Assembly: GCA_001751005.1 (NCBI GenBank)
Contig: MAXL01000465.1
Location: forward strand, 1 to 5,533
Length of the DNA stretch: 5,533 nt
Reading direction: 5' to 3'
From: Desulfobacterales bacterium S5133MH16
GTDB lineage: Bacteria; Desulfobacterota; Desulfobacteria; Desulfobacterales; UBA11574
The translations under genes and the position numbers were made by a program. The notes beneath the pieces are model-generated. The model was not told the origin of the DNA and searched no databases. It saw only the letters and a list, made by a program, of their open reading frames with translations. Below are positions 3,762 through 5,533 of the stretch, in pieces. Position 1 is the stretch's first letter. Each line of letters begins with the position of its first letter.

Positions 3762-5533
3762 ATGCAAGGCCTTACAATATATACAAGCAACCACATGGAG
3801 ATCCTTGTCCAACAACTGGCACGGATTGTCAGAGAGCCACTCCCTTCTCCGCTTGTCCCGGAGATTATCGTTGTTCAGAGCAGGGGAATGGAGCGCTGGG
3901 TTTCCATGGAAATCGCCGGGTACAACGGCATTTGCGCCAATTGTTCTTTTCTTTTTCCAAACTTGTTTTTACAGGAAATTGTTAAAAAATTAATTCCTGA
4001 TCTGCCGGAAGACTCCCCGTTTGATCCGGTTGCCATGACCTTCAAGATTATGAATGTATTGCAGTCATCAATTCATTTGCCGGGTTATGAAAGCATGAAA
4101 AGGTATATGGTCGATGATAAAAATGGCATGAAGCTGTTTCAGATTTCGCAAAAAATAGCCGATCTGTTTGACCAGTACCTTGTTTTCCGGCCGGAAATGA
4201 TTTTCAGATGGGAAAAGGGCAAGGAAGACCACTGGCAGGCACAGCTCTGGAGAGAAATTTCATCCGGAAAAGAAAACCTGCATCGAGCCAGGATGCGAAA
4301 AACTCTTTTTGAAAAGATCGGAAAAAAACCCCGTGAAATAAAAAATCTTCCCGATCGGATATCCATATTCGGAATATCTTATTTGCCCCCGTTTCATCTG
4401 GAGACGTTTATTGAAATATCCCGGCTTTCTCAGTTGAATCTTTTTCTGATGAACCCATGCAGGGAATACTGGGCGGAGATTGTTTCCCCCAGGCAAATAA
4501 AAGAGATACAGAGAAAATATATAACATCAACGGGAATCACAGAGGAACTCTACCTGGAAGAGGGAAACCGGCTTCTGGCTTCCATGGGGACTTTGGGAAG
4601 AAATTTCTTTTCAATGATCAGCGGGATCGATTGCCAAATGTTCGAACAATTCAAGGATGCGGACGAGCGGAGTATGCTTTCTAAAATCCAGTGGGATATT
4701 CAAAATTTAAAGAACAGAAAATTTTACCGCCAAGATTCAGTTTCCCACTTCGAACCAAGCGGTATTTCTTCCCCCTCCCGTAACACTGACTTTCTGCAAC
4801 AGCATTCTGACACTTCAGTTCAGATTCATTCCTGCCACAGTCCCATGCGGGAGATAGAAGTTCTCCATGATAATCTCCTTGCCATGTTTGAAGAAGACCC
4901 TGATCTTCTGCCCAAAGATATTGTGGTGATGGCCCCTGATATCGAATCGTATGCACCATTCATACAGGCCGTGTTTGACGCACAGACAGATGAAGCACTC
5001 CGGATTCCTTTCACCATTGCGGACCGGGGATTAAGAAAAGAGAGCCGTATCATTGAAGGATTTCTGTCCATACTCAATCTCAAAGGCAGCAGGCTCGGTG
5101 CACCCCGTATTATGGCGTTGCTGGAATCTGCGGGCATAAAAGAGAAATTCGGCCTGACCGGGTCGGACATTGAAATTGCAGAACGCTGGATTAAAGAAAC
5201 AAATATCCGGTGGGGAATGGATGCTGATTTCCGTCGCAAGCTTGGGCTTCCCGGTTTTTCTGAGAACACATGGAAAGCCGGAATCGAGAGACTTCTTTTA
5301 GGGTATGCAATGCCGGGCCTGGACCGTAACATGTTTTCAGAAATACTCCCTTATGACCAAATTGAAGGAGGAGAAGTAAAGATACTGGGAAAATTTCTGA
5401 ATTTTTTAGACCGGGTATTTAACTGCATCGGCTCCCTTGACTCGCCCCGAACATTAAGTGAGTGGCACGTGAAGCTTGTTGAAATTTTAGAGGAGTTTTT
5501 TGCGCCGGATGAGGATTCAGAACAGGAAATACA
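3762..5533 (+). CDS. recC: RecBCD exonuclease V gamma subunit RecC, N-terminal part; 3' end cut by window edge
   Basis: RecC is the subunit of the RecBCD helicase-nuclease that splits the DNA strands and recognises Chi, in double-strand break repair and degradation of foreign linear DNA. The frame is open for 590 codons to the window edge; E. coli RecC is about 1,120 residues, so roughly half is present. Family blocks include VVQSRGMERWVSMEIA (37-52), FQISQKIADLFDQYLVFRP (126-144), ISIFGISYLPPFHLE (200-214), LFLMNPCREYWAEI (227-240), SCHSPMREIEVLHD (357-370), KDIVVMAPDIESYAPFIQAV (385-404), RWGMDADFRRKLGLPGF (483-499) and ENTWKAGIERLLLGYAM (501-517). The last five are close to enterobacterial RecC. 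RecC keeps a helicase fold without a working Walker A; none is seen here, as expected. It is transcribed away from btuF. No frameshift was found. The family is secure; whether recB and recD follow cannot be seen. Confidence 0.95.
   Translation, partial: MQGLTIYTSNHMEILVQQLARIVREPLPSPLVPEIIVVQSRGMERWVSMEIAGYNGICANCSFLFPNLFLQEIVKKLIPDLPEDSPFDPVAMTFKIMNVLQSSIHLPGYESMKRYMVDDKNGMKLFQISQKIADLFDQYLVFRPEMIFRWEKGKEDHWQAQLWREISSGKENLHRARMRKTLFEKIGKKPREIKNLPDRISIFGISYLPPFHLETFIEISRLSQLNLFLMNPCREYWAEIVSPRQIKEIQRKYITSTGITEELYLEEGNRLLASMGTLGRNFFSMISGIDCQMFEQFKDADERSMLSKIQWDIQNLKNRKFYRQDSVSHFEPSGISSPSRNTDFLQQHSDTSVQIHSCHSPMREIEVLHDNLLAMFEEDPDLLPKDIVVMAPDIESYAPFIQAVFDAQTDEALRIPFTIADRGLRKESRIIEGFLSILNLKGSRLGAPRIMALLESAGIKEKFGLTGSDIEIAERWIKETNIRWGMDADFRRKLGLPGFSENTWKAGIERLLLGYAMPGLDRNMFSEILPYDQIEGGEVKILGKFLNFLDRVFNCIGSLDSPRTLSEWHVKLVEILEEFFAPDEDSEQEI

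Noticed and set aside
4826..5332. Minus-strand open frame of 168 codons
   Set aside because: It is antisense to strongly conserved RecC blocks; the other small frames in 3800-4960 are shadows of recC as well.

Overview
The window shows a compact Gram-negative, probably anaerobic, proteobacterial-type locus made of two divergent blocks. The mix of a BtuFCD-like importer, a CobO/BtuR-type adenosyltransferase and a RecBCD-type RecC subunit, with moderate GC content and AT-rich intergenic DNA, would fit a Desulfobacterota (former Deltaproteobacteria) genome. That assignment is inference from gene content and cannot be proven here.

Minus-strand block, read right to left. btuF (periplasmic corrinoid-binding protein, 3501-2596) is followed by btuC (ten-helix permease, 2599-1589), which overlaps it by 4 bases, and by btuD (ATPase, 1587-781), which starts one base after btuC stops. 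These three form one tight operon. After a 272-base gap comes cobO/btuR (508 to the left edge), which lacks only its last few residues. Together they read as a corrinoid salvage unit: BtuF captures cobalamin or a precursor in the periplasm, BtuC2D2 pumps it in using ATP, and CobO adds the adenosyl group. The BtuF glutamates and the BtuC arginine known to form the docking salt bridges in E. coli are all conserved, which favours B12 over siderophore or heme as the substrate.

Plus-strand block. recC (3762 to the right edge) encodes about the N-terminal half of the RecBCD exonuclease V gamma subunit. It is unrelated to B12 and is simply divergently transcribed; recB and recD could lie downstream, outside the window.

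Non-coding DNA. The btuD-cobO gap (509-780) holds an inverted repeat built of 10-base units (636-719). The btuF-recC divergent region (3502-3761) holds a strong 19-base-arm inverted repeat (3589-3664), smaller palindromes sharing TCCCTGA, a very AT-rich stretch and candidate promoters. No cobalamin riboswitch, RNA gene, insertion sequence or CRISPR array was recognised. The genes themselves are ordinary; the two intergenic inverted repeats are the parts that known features do not explain.
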